From Sulfolobales archaeon HS-7 (GTDB taxonomy: Archaea; Thermoproteota; Thermoprotei_A; Sulfolobales; Sulfolobaceae): a DNA stretch of 64,000 nucleotides. The notes beneath the pieces are model-generated. The model saw only the letters and a list, made by a program, of their open reading frames with translations. It had not been told where the DNA came from and did no database searches. Each line of letters opens with the position of its first letter. Positions within the stretch are counted from its first letter, which is position 1. The stretch spans positions 1,597,369-1,661,368 of the forward strand of contig AP024596.1 in assembly GCA_019704295.1 (NCBI GenBank), written 5' to 3'. Both the position numbers and the translations under genes were made by a program. Below are positions 36,188-45,210 of this stretch, in pieces.

Positions 36188-36435
36188 ACGCGTGAACGGC
36201 CCTCCACTAGTATTAACTTGTAAAATATAACAGATTTTGACTAAACATATCATATCGTCACGCCTCTCGTGTTAACTTAATCCTATATTTCTATACACGG
36301 ATTACCCTGAAAATGTCTTACGAACGAGATTTTACGGCGAAACAAGACAGAGATTTCCCTATTTTACACCTCAACATGTTGAATAATAGAAAAAGGTGTA
36401 ATTAAAAAATCTCAATACTTATGCTCTTTAGTCGA

Positions 36436-38658
36436 TTATCTCCTACTAAAGATTAGGACTATGGCTACGATCACGAAGATGACGATAACTACGATGACTA
36501 TTAACAGAGGATTGAAGGAACTTCTTGAAGTCGTTACAGGTGGTTTAGTGAAGGTAGTCGAGGGAGTGGTCGAAATGGTCTGAGACGGCTGGGTCTGCGA
36601 TGTACTCTGGGTAGTAGTTTGCGTTGAACTCTGGGTTTGCTGAGATGTTGTCTGCGTTGAACTCTGGGTGGTAGTTTGCGTTATCTCTCGTGTGAGCGAC
36701 AATAAGTTAAAGTAAGTTAGGGTTGGATATCCTACTAGTGAGGCAGAAGACGTCACTACAAGACATCCAGTTTGAGGGTTTATCGTCCACGCCTCTGGAG
36801 TTCCCTTTATCGTGATGGTGGAGACGAAGTAAGATCCGTAGGGGTAAAAGACCTTTATCTTACCGTTACCATTTACGCCTCCTATTAGGTAAATTAGCTT
36901 ATTCACGGGGTTGTACAGGAGCATGATGGGGGTGAAACCCAGAGATACGTTGTACACTATCGTGTCGGTATTAGGGTTAATCGCGTAAAAACACGAGGGA
37001 TTTTCTGTCGTCACGTAAATATAGCTCGTGTTGGGATCGTAAACTACATTCACAGGATAAAGGGCCTTAACGCTGATGTTACCAATCTTGTCTCCGTTTC
37101 TTGCGTTTATTACGCAAATTTGCGTAGTTGCCAAGTATAAATTGCCGTTGTTAGGATCGTAAGCCATTTCCGAGGGAGAAGTAGTCGTGTTTACATCGTA
37201 GATCACTGAGTTCGTGGTAGTGTTTATCCCCACTACTCCAGAGGAGGTGCTCACTACTACCTCGTTCAGGGAGGGAATGTAGTCCACGCACTGAGAGTTA
37301 GCGTCGCTGGGGGAATAGGAGATGTTGGTAACTACTGAGTCGGTTATGGGATTAAATACTACTATCTCGTTGTAGTAAAGTCCTATGTAGAGGTAGCCGT
37401 TCTCGGGATCACATGCTATTGACGTTACGTGACCGTTAAAGGGCCCGATAAGTTTTACAATCCTCATGGGGGATAGCTGCTCCTCAAAGAGGTAGTTAGA
37501 ATAAGGCATCCCTAAGTATAACATGGAATTCCTTATATCGAATACCACGGAGTCGGGGGTTACGGGATAGGGGTTCGCGAAACCGATTATGCTGTTAGTT
37601 ACGGGGTTAACCTCAGCGATCAAGAAGAGGTTCTCGGCGTCAAGGAAAACTAGATTGGCTTGCGGATCGTAAGCCATACTGCTGGAAACAGTGGGAAGCA
37701 CAGGAATTTTCGCTATTACACTCGTGGTATTTGCGTTTATCACCCAAGTGCCGTTATTCGTACGAGCGTATATTTCTCCATTAGGCAATGCCATCGCTAG
37801 TTCAGTGATGGGAACTTGCAAGTTAGTGGGAGTTACAGCCCCCGTTAAAGCGTTAACCACATCCACAGTGCAGTTCCCGTAAGTGTGATTCCCCAAGAAA
37901 ACGTAAAGGTTATCCTTATAATACGTCATTGCAAATCCGGGTGAAGTATTGGCGACTAAGGTCAAGTTTAGATCGGATGGATTTACGGAGTAAATTTGTC
38001 CTAAAGTTTCATTCCGATCCATGAATACGAACAGCTTATTTATGTAATTATCGTAAACTATGGAAGTTAGATAAGTGTGGAACCCAGAGGATGATATGTT
38101 CTCCATCGTGATTGAGTAATTGTTAGTATTTACAGCAACTATCGCATTCGGAAAACCGACGAGAGATTTCTTCGCGAGAAAGTAAATTTCACCGTTTGAG
38201 GTGTCTGCAACTGCCCTAGATAATTGATAACCAAGTTTGAGATTGCTTAGCGAGTTTACTGCCTTTATTACCTTAGTACCGTTAAAGATGCAGAACGTAA
38301 AGGAAGTTTGGACGTAAAGTAGCGAATCCTGCTCATCGAAGAAAATGTATTTTATTGAAGCGTTTGTACTAATGAAATAGTTCGAATCGTTATTGAGATA
38401 AGTTATGGTAAAACCTTGCGAACCGTATCGATAGGTTATAATTGCGTTAAGAACGGGGTCGTAAAGGATACTTGAGTATAAGAAGTTGAAACTCTGTTGA
38501 CAGAACTCAGTTAACTTGTAGGAGACTAAATTACTGTTATAAGTTGAATTCGTACTATTTTGGGCAACAGCGTAAACCGGTGTAATAGAAAGCACTATGA
38601 AAGTAATGGCAAGAAGGGCTTTAACCAAATTATTACACTCTATTTTCTCCATTTTCAT
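36436..38658 (-). CDS. Cell-surface beta-propeller protein with Ser/Thr stalk
   Basis: 740 residues: a signal peptide (about 1-32, ending VYAVAQ), then roughly a dozen YncE/YVTN-like blades with recurring motifs such as YDPNNGNLYLATT, YDPNTSYIYVTTE and NPVNKLIYLIGG. A threonine-, serine- and glutamine-rich stalk follows (about 640-705), then a C-terminal membrane helix (LLIVIVVIVIFVIVAIVLIF) and basic end. The propeller is thus displayed outside the cell on a probably O-glycosylated stem. Known relatives bind ligands or cell-surface partners; no enzymatic residues are evident. The start fits a TATA-like box near 38685. Confidence 0.8.
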   Translation of the reverse strand: MKMEKIECNNLVKALLAITFIVLSITPVYAVAQNSTNSTYNSNLVSYKLTEFCQQSFNFLYSSILYDPVLNAIITYRYGSQGFTITYLNNDSNYFISTNASIKYIFFDEQDSLLYVQTSFTFCIFNGTKVIKAVNSLSNLKLGYQLSRAVADTSNGEIYFLAKKSLVGFPNAIVAVNTNNYSITMENISSSGFHTYLTSIVYDNYINKLFVFMDRNETLGQIYSVNPSDLNLTLVANTSPGFAMTYYKDNLYVFLGNHTYGNCTVDVVNALTGAVTPTNLQVPITELAMALPNGEIYARTNNGTWVINANTTSVIAKIPVLPTVSSSMAYDPQANLVFLDAENLFLIAEVNPVTNSIIGFANPYPVTPDSVVFDIRNSMLYLGMPYSNYLFEEQLSPMRIVKLIGPFNGHVTSIACDPENGYLYIGLYYNEIVVFNPITDSVVTNISYSPSDANSQCVDYIPSLNEVVVSTSSGVVGINTTTNSVIYDVNTTTSPSEMAYDPNNGNLYLATTQICVINARNGDKIGNISVKALYPVNVVYDPNTSYIYVTTENPSCFYAINPNTDTIVYNVSLGFTPIMLLYNPVNKLIYLIGGVNGNGKIKVFYPYGSYFVSTITIKGTPEAWTINPQTGCLVVTSSASLVGYPTLTYFNLLSLTREITQTTTQSSTQTTSQQTQSSTQTTTQSTSQTQPSQTISTTPSTTFTKPPVTTSRSSFNPLLIVIVVIVIFVIVAIVLIFSRR

Positions 38659-38779
38659 AAGAGAAACACGAGGTACTTAGATATAAAGTTTGTCAAATTT
38701 CTGAGTCTGAGACAAATTAATTTAATGGGTTCCAAATTTACATATGATTTCAGGATTTTTAATCTAATGCTTTAGACCA

Positions 38780-39659
38780 CAGTATGTCGTGAATTACGAC
38801 CTTTGTTAGGAACGTCAAGTGGATCCTCTCTTATCGACCCTGTTTATGATACGCCCTGTCCTCCTTAAAGGAGATCGGGGACTCTGTTCTCAGGCTTGAC
38901 TCCTTTATTCCAATGGGCTAATGAACCTCAATGTCATCTCGACATCTTCCCTCCATCGATCGTTAAGTTAGATTTAGGTTAAATAGACCTCGGAATTATA
39001 GAAGTCGTCAAGTGCAGACTTGCCGTAGTACTTGTCAACCCTCAAGGAGTCAACTTGCACGGTAAAATCCCTCAGAAACTAGAGGGCCTCGTAAGCCTCT
39101 CGCTCTTGAGCGAGTAACTAAGCGATTAAGTTACTGCCTAGGTAATGAAGAGTACGCGAAGTGCTTTCCTTTTTTTCACCTCTTTCCCGGACTTCTCACC
39201 TTCTTCCAGTAATGCTCACTAGGGAATAGCCTGTCCATTGACGAAGTCCACTACGCTCTTTGAGAGCATGTTGTAAAGCACAAGGAAAAACATTAAACAA
39301 GTCTCTCTACCGTCTTGTAGCTTATCTCCTGCTTTGTTAGTCACGCTAGTCCTGTGCTTCCCTGTTGGCCTAGGTATTGATTATTGGTACGCCCTGGGGG
39401 TTAACTTGCTCTTCCTCCCTTGTTTTCCCATGTTTACATGAACTTCCCCTCATTGTGTGACGCCCTAACTCTTTACCGAGGCTTAACCTAGTTAACCTCT
39501 TCCCTTTCCTCAATCTCCACCTTACCTACCCTACTCTCCTTTTGCGGTGATCAAGTCCTCTATTGACTCCTTGAAGTCCTCGAAGTCCTTCTGAGTCAAC
39601 TTCTTGTTTACGTGTTCGAAATGGGAAGTAAGGATTACTTAGAGTTTTTGCTACAGAGT
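38780..39659 (-). pseudogene. Relic of a transposase gene
   Basis: On the minus strand several frames hold transposase-like pieces: LTQKDFEDFKESIEDLI at about 39590, NMGKQGRKSKLTPRAYQ near 39420, YNMLSKSVVDFVNGQAI near 39250, and VDSLRVDKYYGKSALDDF near 39030. They are interrupted by many stops. Family assignment is not possible by eye. A left-end-like sequence of the IS200/IS605 type lies directly upstream. Confidence 0.45.
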
Positions 39660-39727
39660 CATAAGGGGGCTATCCATCCCCTTACGGAATGGGACTTTCG
39701 TCCCCTTAACCTCCATAAAGTTAAATA
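39660..39727 (-). mobile_element. Orphan IS200/IS605-like left end, copy 2
   Basis: ataagggggctatcc, a gggactttcgtcccctt hairpin and ataaagttaaa match the left end at 63461-63524 closely. No tnpA gene of that element follows. Confidence 0.65.
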
Positions 39728-39830
39728 GAGTAATACCCCACACATTTAATATACTGTATTATAAAAACTTATAATTTAAATCAAACTAAACGTAAGTTAT
39801 GAATAGTCGCCAGGACAAAATACATTCACT

Positions 39831-40871
39831 TTATATTAACAAAGTCGAAAACTGGTTAGTAAGTATTGTAAGCGTCTCTGTACCTTCGTAAGCGGTTGGT
39901 ACGCCATTTACTAGTGTATCGTGAACGTTATACGAACTCTCCCCTGTATCAGAGCCAAAGGTGTAAAGTGAAGGCATTGGCGTTACCTTTCCAGTAGAAT
40001 TAAGGTAATATAGCCCCAATGTGTCATTTAGATATACGAATTGAGTCGGAGCCCCATTACCGCCACCACCCCACACGAGTTCCGCATCGTAGTAAAGACC
40101 GTCTGGTGTGTATGTATTGCCGTTAACCACTATATCTGCTGACTTTACATCAGCCTGGGTAATAGTTACCTCATCGTAGTATTGGACCTGTCCTGTAGAC
40201 TTAGTATTGCCATTCTGTAAAAGCTCGTACCCAAACCATATGTGTAAAGACGTAGCGGTATAAGACACGTTAATTACGTAGACGTAGACGAAGGGGAAGG
40301 TATATGTATAAGAAGGGCCTACATCGTAATAAAACGTAGTTCCTGAACCCGCAGATGCTACCTTTCCATTACCAGACACAGCAGAAGATGAAAGTACTGA
40401 CGGATTACCAGTTAAGTTCCATATGTTATCTATGAAGGTTAGCTGATCTTTATTTGTCTGAAAACTTCCCACGTCTTGTAACCAATAAGCAAAAGTTCCT
40501 GACGACGTGTTCACCTGTAAAACCACGTTCATTTGAAGAGTTGCTGAGTACAGATTTACTCCGTATCTTCTAGCCTGCTTATAATAGGCTAGCAAATTGC
40601 TTATATTCGTATATCCGATAACTTCATTAGTGCTTATAATATAAGGCGTGATTTTTCCTGAATAATTAAATAAACCGAATGAGGCTATTCCTCCCGGTGC
40701 TGGGGGAGAGGAGTAGTAAAGATAGGGATTAACATACTGAGTTACAGTGTGATGTTTTCCGTGAACGGGAGGAAACATTACAACAACTTGCGTTGAAGTT
40801 AATGAAAAAAAGTAAACTGGAGTTATGGCCATTATGGCCAACATTATTAAACCTGATATCCTCATTGCCAT
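39831..40871 (-). CDS. Thermopsin-family acid protease
   Basis: 346 residues of peptidase family A5 (thermopsin). Typical stretches are YLYYSSPPAPGGIASFGLF, FAYWLQDVGSF followed by FIDNIWNLT, and a G-G-G-G-x-G region before the C-terminal strands. A signal peptide (MRISGLIMLAIMAITPVYFF) sends it outside, where these enzymes digest protein at low pH and high temperature. Many N-x-S/T sites fit a secreted glycoprotein. A TATA-like box near 40895 supports the ATG at 40871. It is monocistronic. Confidence 0.85.
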   Translation of the reverse strand: MAMRISGLIMLAIMAITPVYFFSLTSTQVVVMFPPVHGKHHTVTQYVNPYLYYSSPPAPGGIASFGLFNYSGKITPYIISTNEVIGYTNISNLLAYYKQARRYGVNLYSATLQMNVVLQVNTSSGTFAYWLQDVGSFQTNKDQLTFIDNIWNLTGNPSVLSSSAVSGNGKVASAGSGTTFYYDVGPSYTYTFPFVYVYVINVSYTATSLHIWFGYELLQNGNTKSTGQVQYYDEVTITQADVKSADIVVNGNTYTPDGLYYDAELVWGGGGNGAPTQFVYLNDTLGLYYLNSTGKVTPMPSLYTFGSDTGESSYNVHDTLVNGVPTAYEGTETLTILTNQFSTLLI

Positions 40872-41153
40872 TTCGTGCCTTTTTTACTATAAAAAATTTT
40901 CTATATCTAGCCTGGCCTATCTAGGAAACTTTATCAATTTTCATAGATTGCCTCGGCATTTGTAGATACATTTCATCTTAACCGGGTTAAGGAGCGGAAG
41001 ACCTGTAAGGTTAGTCCTCATTAGAAATGGAAAGCGCCTTTTTGAATTAGACGTAACTAACAGGTATTTAAATGATCTTGCTGGAATTGAAAATCTTCAA
41101 TTACTTTCCGTTTATCTTCTAAAACCTTTTGCAACTCAGGAAAGGGGTGACGG

Positions 41154-41711
41154 CTATCGAAATTCCCTTACCGAAAGAGTTTTCTTAACCTCTCGTAAAG
41201 TAGGACACTTAGAGTCCTTTTCACTAACTATTGCATCATTAATAGGCCACTTAATATTAATCTCCTCATCTCTCCAATTTACACACGCCTCATCTGAAGG
41301 CGAGTACTCGTTATGAGTAACCATATATATTACATAACTATCCTCTAGTGCTTGGAAGCCGTGGGCTAAACCTGGAGGAATATAGAACAATTTTCCATCT
41401 CCTTCGCTCAACTCGATTGAAGCGTATTTACCGAAATTGTCATCGGATGATAATCCCACTGCGACGTCAAAAATACGACCTTTTACTACCATTATCGTTT
41501 TCCCTTGAGCTTTACTCCCTCTTTGAAAATGAAGACCCCTTATTACCCCTCTCTTCGAAAAGCTCATATTAATCTGGACTGGAGGTTCTATTCCGTAATT
41601 TACTAATTCTCTACTCTTATATACCTCCTCAAAGTAACCGCGTATATCGGGGTAGATCGTCGAGTAGATTACCTTAGTTCCAAGAAGGTGATTCTCTACT
41701 TTGAAAGGCAT
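41154..41711 (-). CDS. rfbC: dTDP-4-dehydrorhamnose 3,5-epimerase
   Basis: 185 residues, cupin of the RmlC family. IRGLHFQ carries the catalytic histidine. DIRGYFEEVYK, VVKGRIFDVAVGL, FYIPPGLAHGFQAL and the tyrosine region VIYMVTHNEY are all family marks. It epimerises dTDP-4-keto-6-deoxyglucose towards dTDP-L-rhamnose, feeding surface glycan synthesis. The other Rml genes are not in the window. It begins 11 bases after a stand-alone PEP-synthase domain gene, probably in one transcript. Confidence 0.88.
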   Translation of the reverse strand: MPFKVENHLLGTKVIYSTIYPDIRGYFEEVYKSRELVNYGIEPPVQINMSFSKRGVIRGLHFQRGSKAQGKTIMVVKGRIFDVAVGLSSDDNFGKYASIELSEGDGKLFYIPPGLAHGFQALEDSYVIYMVTHNEYSPSDEACVNWRDEEINIKWPINDAIVSEKDSKCPTLREVKKTLSVREFR

Positions 41712-41722
41712 TTCACAAGACC

Positions 41723-42658
41723 CTAAATTTCCTGGAATCCCCTTATAGGTCTAACTCCTCTGACTTCTAAGAGGTACAATTTACTCTCCTCAATTGCCCA
41801 CTCCAGGTTTACGGGCTTATTGAAGATCTTCTCTACCTCTAGCGACATCTCCGCAACGGAAAGAACTTGATTATGGGAAAGGCTAGGTTCCATTGATTTA
41901 GGATTCGGTACTCTCACAACTTTCTTACTTTCGAAATCGAGTTTAACCGCCATTCTCTTTTCAGATATGCGCGACACCACACTTTTAGTATATTTGCTAA
42001 CTTCATACTGATCTGGTGTAACCAATCCTTCTGTAATCGCCTCGCCCATTCCGTGGGAACTCTCTATCAGAATTATTGACTCGTCCAAGGTGATCGGATG
42101 TTTTGTAAAGGAAGTTCCTGCGCTATCCGCGTTAACCATTTTCTGAATTAAGAGGGAAATAGGTTCGCTTCTACCGACACCTATTCTGTACGCAATTGCG
42201 CGCGGACTAAAGTAACTAGCAATAGAACGCTTAATTGCCTGAATTAATTCTCCCTCTGATACGAAGAGCATTGTCTGATATTCACCAGCGAAGCTTTCTC
42301 CACCCATCGGATATGATACGGTCGGTCTAACAGCTACGTAATTCAGGCCCATCTTTTTGTAAGTATCGAGTATCTCCGTTTGAATTTTTTCAGGGAACTC
42401 TAAGGACATTAACTTCTGATTTATTAAAAATGTCCGTCTCTCTAAGTCTCCCTGATCGTTTAAATTCACTCCTGAGAGTATATCCTCGATTTCTTGACTT
42501 AATGGTTTTATGATTTCCCTGAATGCCTCCGTAGTTACCACGAATCCGTCGGGAACAGTTAAGCCCACGTTTATCATTTCACCAAGGTATGCGCTTTTTC
42601 TCCCGACAAGGGAGATCATGTTTACTCCACATTCCTTTAAGGGTACGATATAACTCAT
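41723..42658 (-). CDS. Stand-alone PEP-synthase ATP-binding domain protein
   Basis: 311 residues matching only the N-terminal ATP-grasp domain (PPDK_N) of phosphoenolpyruvate synthase, about 40 percent of the usual length. Marks are: GRKSAYLGEMINVGLTVPDGFVVTT, VAVRPTVSYPMGGESFAGEYQT with the nucleotide-binding arginine, and KMVNADSAGTSFTKHP; the end LEWAIEESKLYLLEVRGVRPI closes the domain naturally. The swivelling histidine domain and pyruvate domain are absent. It may be a dedicated phosphotransferase like rifampin phosphotransferase halves, or an inert remnant. It precedes rfbC. Confidence 0.75.
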   Translation of the reverse strand: MSYIVPLKECGVNMISLVGRKSAYLGEMINVGLTVPDGFVVTTEAFREIIKPLSQEIEDILSGVNLNDQGDLERRTFLINQKLMSLEFPEKIQTEILDTYKKMGLNYVAVRPTVSYPMGGESFAGEYQTMLFVSEGELIQAIKRSIASYFSPRAIAYRIGVGRSEPISLLIQKMVNADSAGTSFTKHPITLDESIILIESSHGMGEAITEGLVTPDQYEVSKYTKSVVSRISEKRMAVKLDFESKKVVRVPNPKSMEPSLSHNQVLSVAEMSLEVEKIFNKPVNLEWAIEESKLYLLEVRGVRPIRGFQEI

Positions 42659-42751
42659 ATAATAATCTCCACTCGTAAGTAATTATGTATTTCCTATTTC
42701 ACAACTTATCGAAATTTTTATCACTCTTAGATAGCCGAAACACTCCGGGTC

Positions 42752-42896
42752 CTTAGCGAATTCAGTTTTCTTAAAGGATAGAGACGAATTTAATTGAATA
42801 TTATTGCATCCGTAGGGGGTTTTTAGACTCGGTGGTTTACTTTATTATACTATCTTTTTTACGAATTGTAATTCGTAAAAGAACCCTGAATCATCC
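42752..42896 (+). repeat. MITE-like repeat, copy D
   Basis: About 145 bp. The left end is cttagcgaattcag and the inner right end contains attgtaattcgtaa, its imperfect inverse. gaatttaattgaat and the tail ccctgaatcatcc are shared. It is closest to copy A. Confidence 0.7.
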
Positions 42897-42912
42897 TACC
42901 CTTGAACTACTT

Positions 42913-43851
42913 CTACGGAACGGTAACACCAAAGAACCTAATCAGCAAACCTAAACCGTGTGTCAGTAAAGCAGCTCCTATGGCTAAAGACATCATTAAA
43001 ATACCTTTCTTCGTGGGGTTCGCTCCACTTAAGAGTCCTATCATAAATCCAACGGAAAAAGTGACAATTGCTGTGAGCATATATGACGCGAGGAGTCCGA
43101 GGAGGCCTAAGAGTCCGATAGCAAAAGGAATTATAGGTACTAACGCTCCTAAAATGTAAGAGACCGCAGTTATTTTAACGCTCTGGTTAACAGTGGAGAC
43201 TTTGGTGTTCTCCTTGCCTACAAGCATTAGCTTTCGCATCGCGTTCTTCTTTATATCTTCCTCTGACTTAGCCGATAGGTAGTCCCCGATACTCATAGAG
43301 ATCATCCCAGATATTCCCACAATAGTACCCCCAAGTGCGACCAGAAAAGGAGATAATATTATGCCAGAAAGACCGGAAACAGCAGCCAGAACCTCTATAA
43401 GGCCATCGCTCACCGCATATACCGCGTCCTTTACGTTATCTTCATTTATTTGAGAATTGATCATTAGTTCTTCATGACTTAATTCGTCGTTCATTATCTT
43501 CCTTAACTGCTCTCTCTCCTCCACATCGAAATCTTCCCTCTGAGATAACTCCTTGTATTTTTCCGCGTCGTCTATCTCTCCGTACTCAGCAAGCTTTAAC
43601 GTGAGAACTAAACCTAATATTCGCCTCAATACCTTAAATAGCACTAGCCTTCTCCTGTTTACTTTTTCCTCGAGATAAATTCCCCTCTTCTGTGCGACCT
43701 GTCTCCAGAAATCAGCGTGCGTACCCTCTCCTTTAGATAGAGTTTCAAGAACCTCTTTGACCTTAACATTCTTCTCCATTTTCGCTAATTCCTTATACAG
43801 TTCGCGATCGAAAAGCTCGTCACTGTAATTATCCCTAATGAGATTATCCAT
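42913..43851 (-). CDS. Erythrin-VIT1 fusion metal transporter
   Basis: 312 residues. The first 145 form a rubrerythrin/ferritin-like domain with repeated E and H ligands (GEGTHADFW, NDELSHEELM). The rest is a CCC1/VIT1 membrane domain starting at AVYAVSDGLIEVLAAVSGLSG with about five helices, including MSIGDYLSAKSEEDIKK. Such fusions are known as Er-VIT/MbfA proteins, which export iron or manganese and sense it through the ferritin-like part. A TATA-like box on the minus strand near 43880 lies about 30 bases before the ATG. It belongs functionally with the Dps-like operon at 15-16 kb. Confidence 0.85.
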   Translation of the reverse strand: MDNLIRDNYSDELFDRELYKELAKMEKNVKVKEVLETLSKGEGTHADFWRQVAQKRGIYLEEKVNRRRLVLFKVLRRILGLVLTLKLAEYGEIDDAEKYKELSQREDFDVEEREQLRKIMNDELSHEELMINSQINEDNVKDAVYAVSDGLIEVLAAVSGLSGIILSPFLVALGGTIVGISGMISMSIGDYLSAKSEEDIKKNAMRKLMLVGKENTKVSTVNQSVKITAVSYILGALVPIIPFAIGLLGLLGLLASYMLTAIVTFSVGFMIGLLSGANPTKKGILMMSLAIGAALLTHGLGLLIRFFGVTVP

Positions 43852-43931
43852 AGGGATTATTTGTAGTTACTACTATTTAAGAGTTACTATATAATAGACC
43901 AATGAAAAAAGGTCTAAAAAAGTTCACTTTT

Positions 43932-44588
43932 TTAAAAAATCAACTGGGGGGGAACCCATTTTGCAAAAGCTAGAGTATGTTCGAACGACGCTTCAACTCC
44001 GATTAAGAACGATAGCACTACTGCGATTACAAGCAATGCGATAGTTAGCGCGGCTAACCCCTTCCCAACTACGGTGTTCGTAAAGGCTAATGGCGAGAGG
44101 AATAAAGCTAACGCTATTGCCATGTAAAGCCCGAATGCGGCAAGAGGTTCTGCAGTTAATCCGTGAATCAACATATCTATCCCGTAAACGGCGACAGGAA
44201 TTCCGAGGAATGCGAAAGGTATTGTCACGTATTGTAGCTTCCAACCTAAAAACAGTGCAACACCTAGCATAAGGGATGCTATTCCAAACAGGGGCCACAT
44301 ATCAGAGAACATTAAGTTGTAAGAGCTGGGTAAAGGCCAAGTAATAGATGCCCATATACCTGTGGCCATAGAGTAAATGCCTGCAAATATGAGATACGCT
44401 CCCAGTGATCTATTAAGATCCGAGATGTTATAAACGGACGTACTGGATACAGAACTCTGTAGAGAACCTTTTCTCATAGACATTCTCTTGGGAGATAATG
44501 CGTTCGTGTAGACCACGATTGCTGACATCGCTAACGACGTACCTAATACGTATAACCATATGTCCATCTGATCTATGAATAGGGACAT
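43932..44588 (-). CDS. DUF981-like multi-span membrane protein
   Basis: 218 residues with six to seven hydrophobic segments, similar in pattern to the archaeal DUF981 family. GAYLIFAGIYSMATGIWASITWPLP and FLGIPVAVYGIDMLIHGLTAEPLAAF are its best-structured stretches. No function is known. It lies upstream of the Er-VIT gene in the same direction, with an 80-base gap that has its own TATA-like box, so it is likely independent. Confidence 0.6.
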   Translation of the reverse strand: MSLFIDQMDIWLYVLGTSLAMSAIVVYTNALSPKRMSMRKGSLQSSVSSTSVYNISDLNRSLGAYLIFAGIYSMATGIWASITWPLPSSYNLMFSDMWPLFGIASLMLGVALFLGWKLQYVTIPFAFLGIPVAVYGIDMLIHGLTAEPLAAFGLYMAIALALFLSPLAFTNTVVGKGLAALTIALLVIAVVLSFLIGVEASFEHTLAFAKWVPPQLIF

Positions 44589-45210
44589 GAAATCACCAGA
44601 TATATTATCGATAATTATAATTATTAATTCGTAGTGTACTGGTAAACATTGATATGCATTAAAGTAATTTAACCACTAAAGAGGGGAATTACCTGGATTA
44701 CAGTGCTCTCTTAATATTGTGAAATAAATAATGAATATTATAATAAGCCAGATAATCATAATATTCTACTAACGAACAGTCGGAAGATAAGCGAGACTTT
44801 AGCTTCACAAAAAATAAAAAAGATACATTCGTACGTTATTTCATACGTTTGCATATCTCCTAACACTGAAACTAAGAGTGTTGTATCTATTAAAACACCT
44901 TTTTAACTTTTACTTAATCAACGTTAACAACTATTTGAAGAGTTATTAGAATTGAAGAGCTTCTATCTTAGTACTGTAAAGTCTCCTGAAGTTCAGGAAA
45001 GTGCTGTACTCGTTTCCTGAATTTTTACGAAAGTCCATTTTAACGTGGATATCGCTTTACGACATTTTCGCAAGAATTGATATATTTAAGAAGAAATTGA
45101 AAACTACGTAAGTATCGTTCTAGTTAGTACCAACATTATCTTCGCGAATCCTGGAAACTCTGACTTACCTATCGAAAGGCAGGTGCGTCAGAAGGCAATG
45201 TGTATAGAAC
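44589..45210. other. Intergenic region with paired hairpins
   Basis: No open gene was recognised. The only structure is the three-segment repeat at 44984-45021, listed separately. The promoter of the DUF981-like gene lies at the left end. Confidence 0.45.
44984..45021 (+). repeat. Two mutually exclusive hairpins followed by T5
   Basis: tcctgaa (44984-44990) can pair with ttcagga (44992-44998). Alternatively ttcaggaaa (44992-45000) pairs with tttcctgaa (45013-45021) around a 12-base loop, followed by five T. The two pairings exclude each other on the plus strand, like an attenuator, although no plus-strand gene flanks it. Confidence 0.5.

Noticed and set aside
43993..44298. 101-codon minus-strand open frame inside the DUF981-like gene
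   Set aside because: Shadow of the membrane-protein gene in another frame, with Arg/Ser/Cys-rich composition and no hydrophobic pattern.
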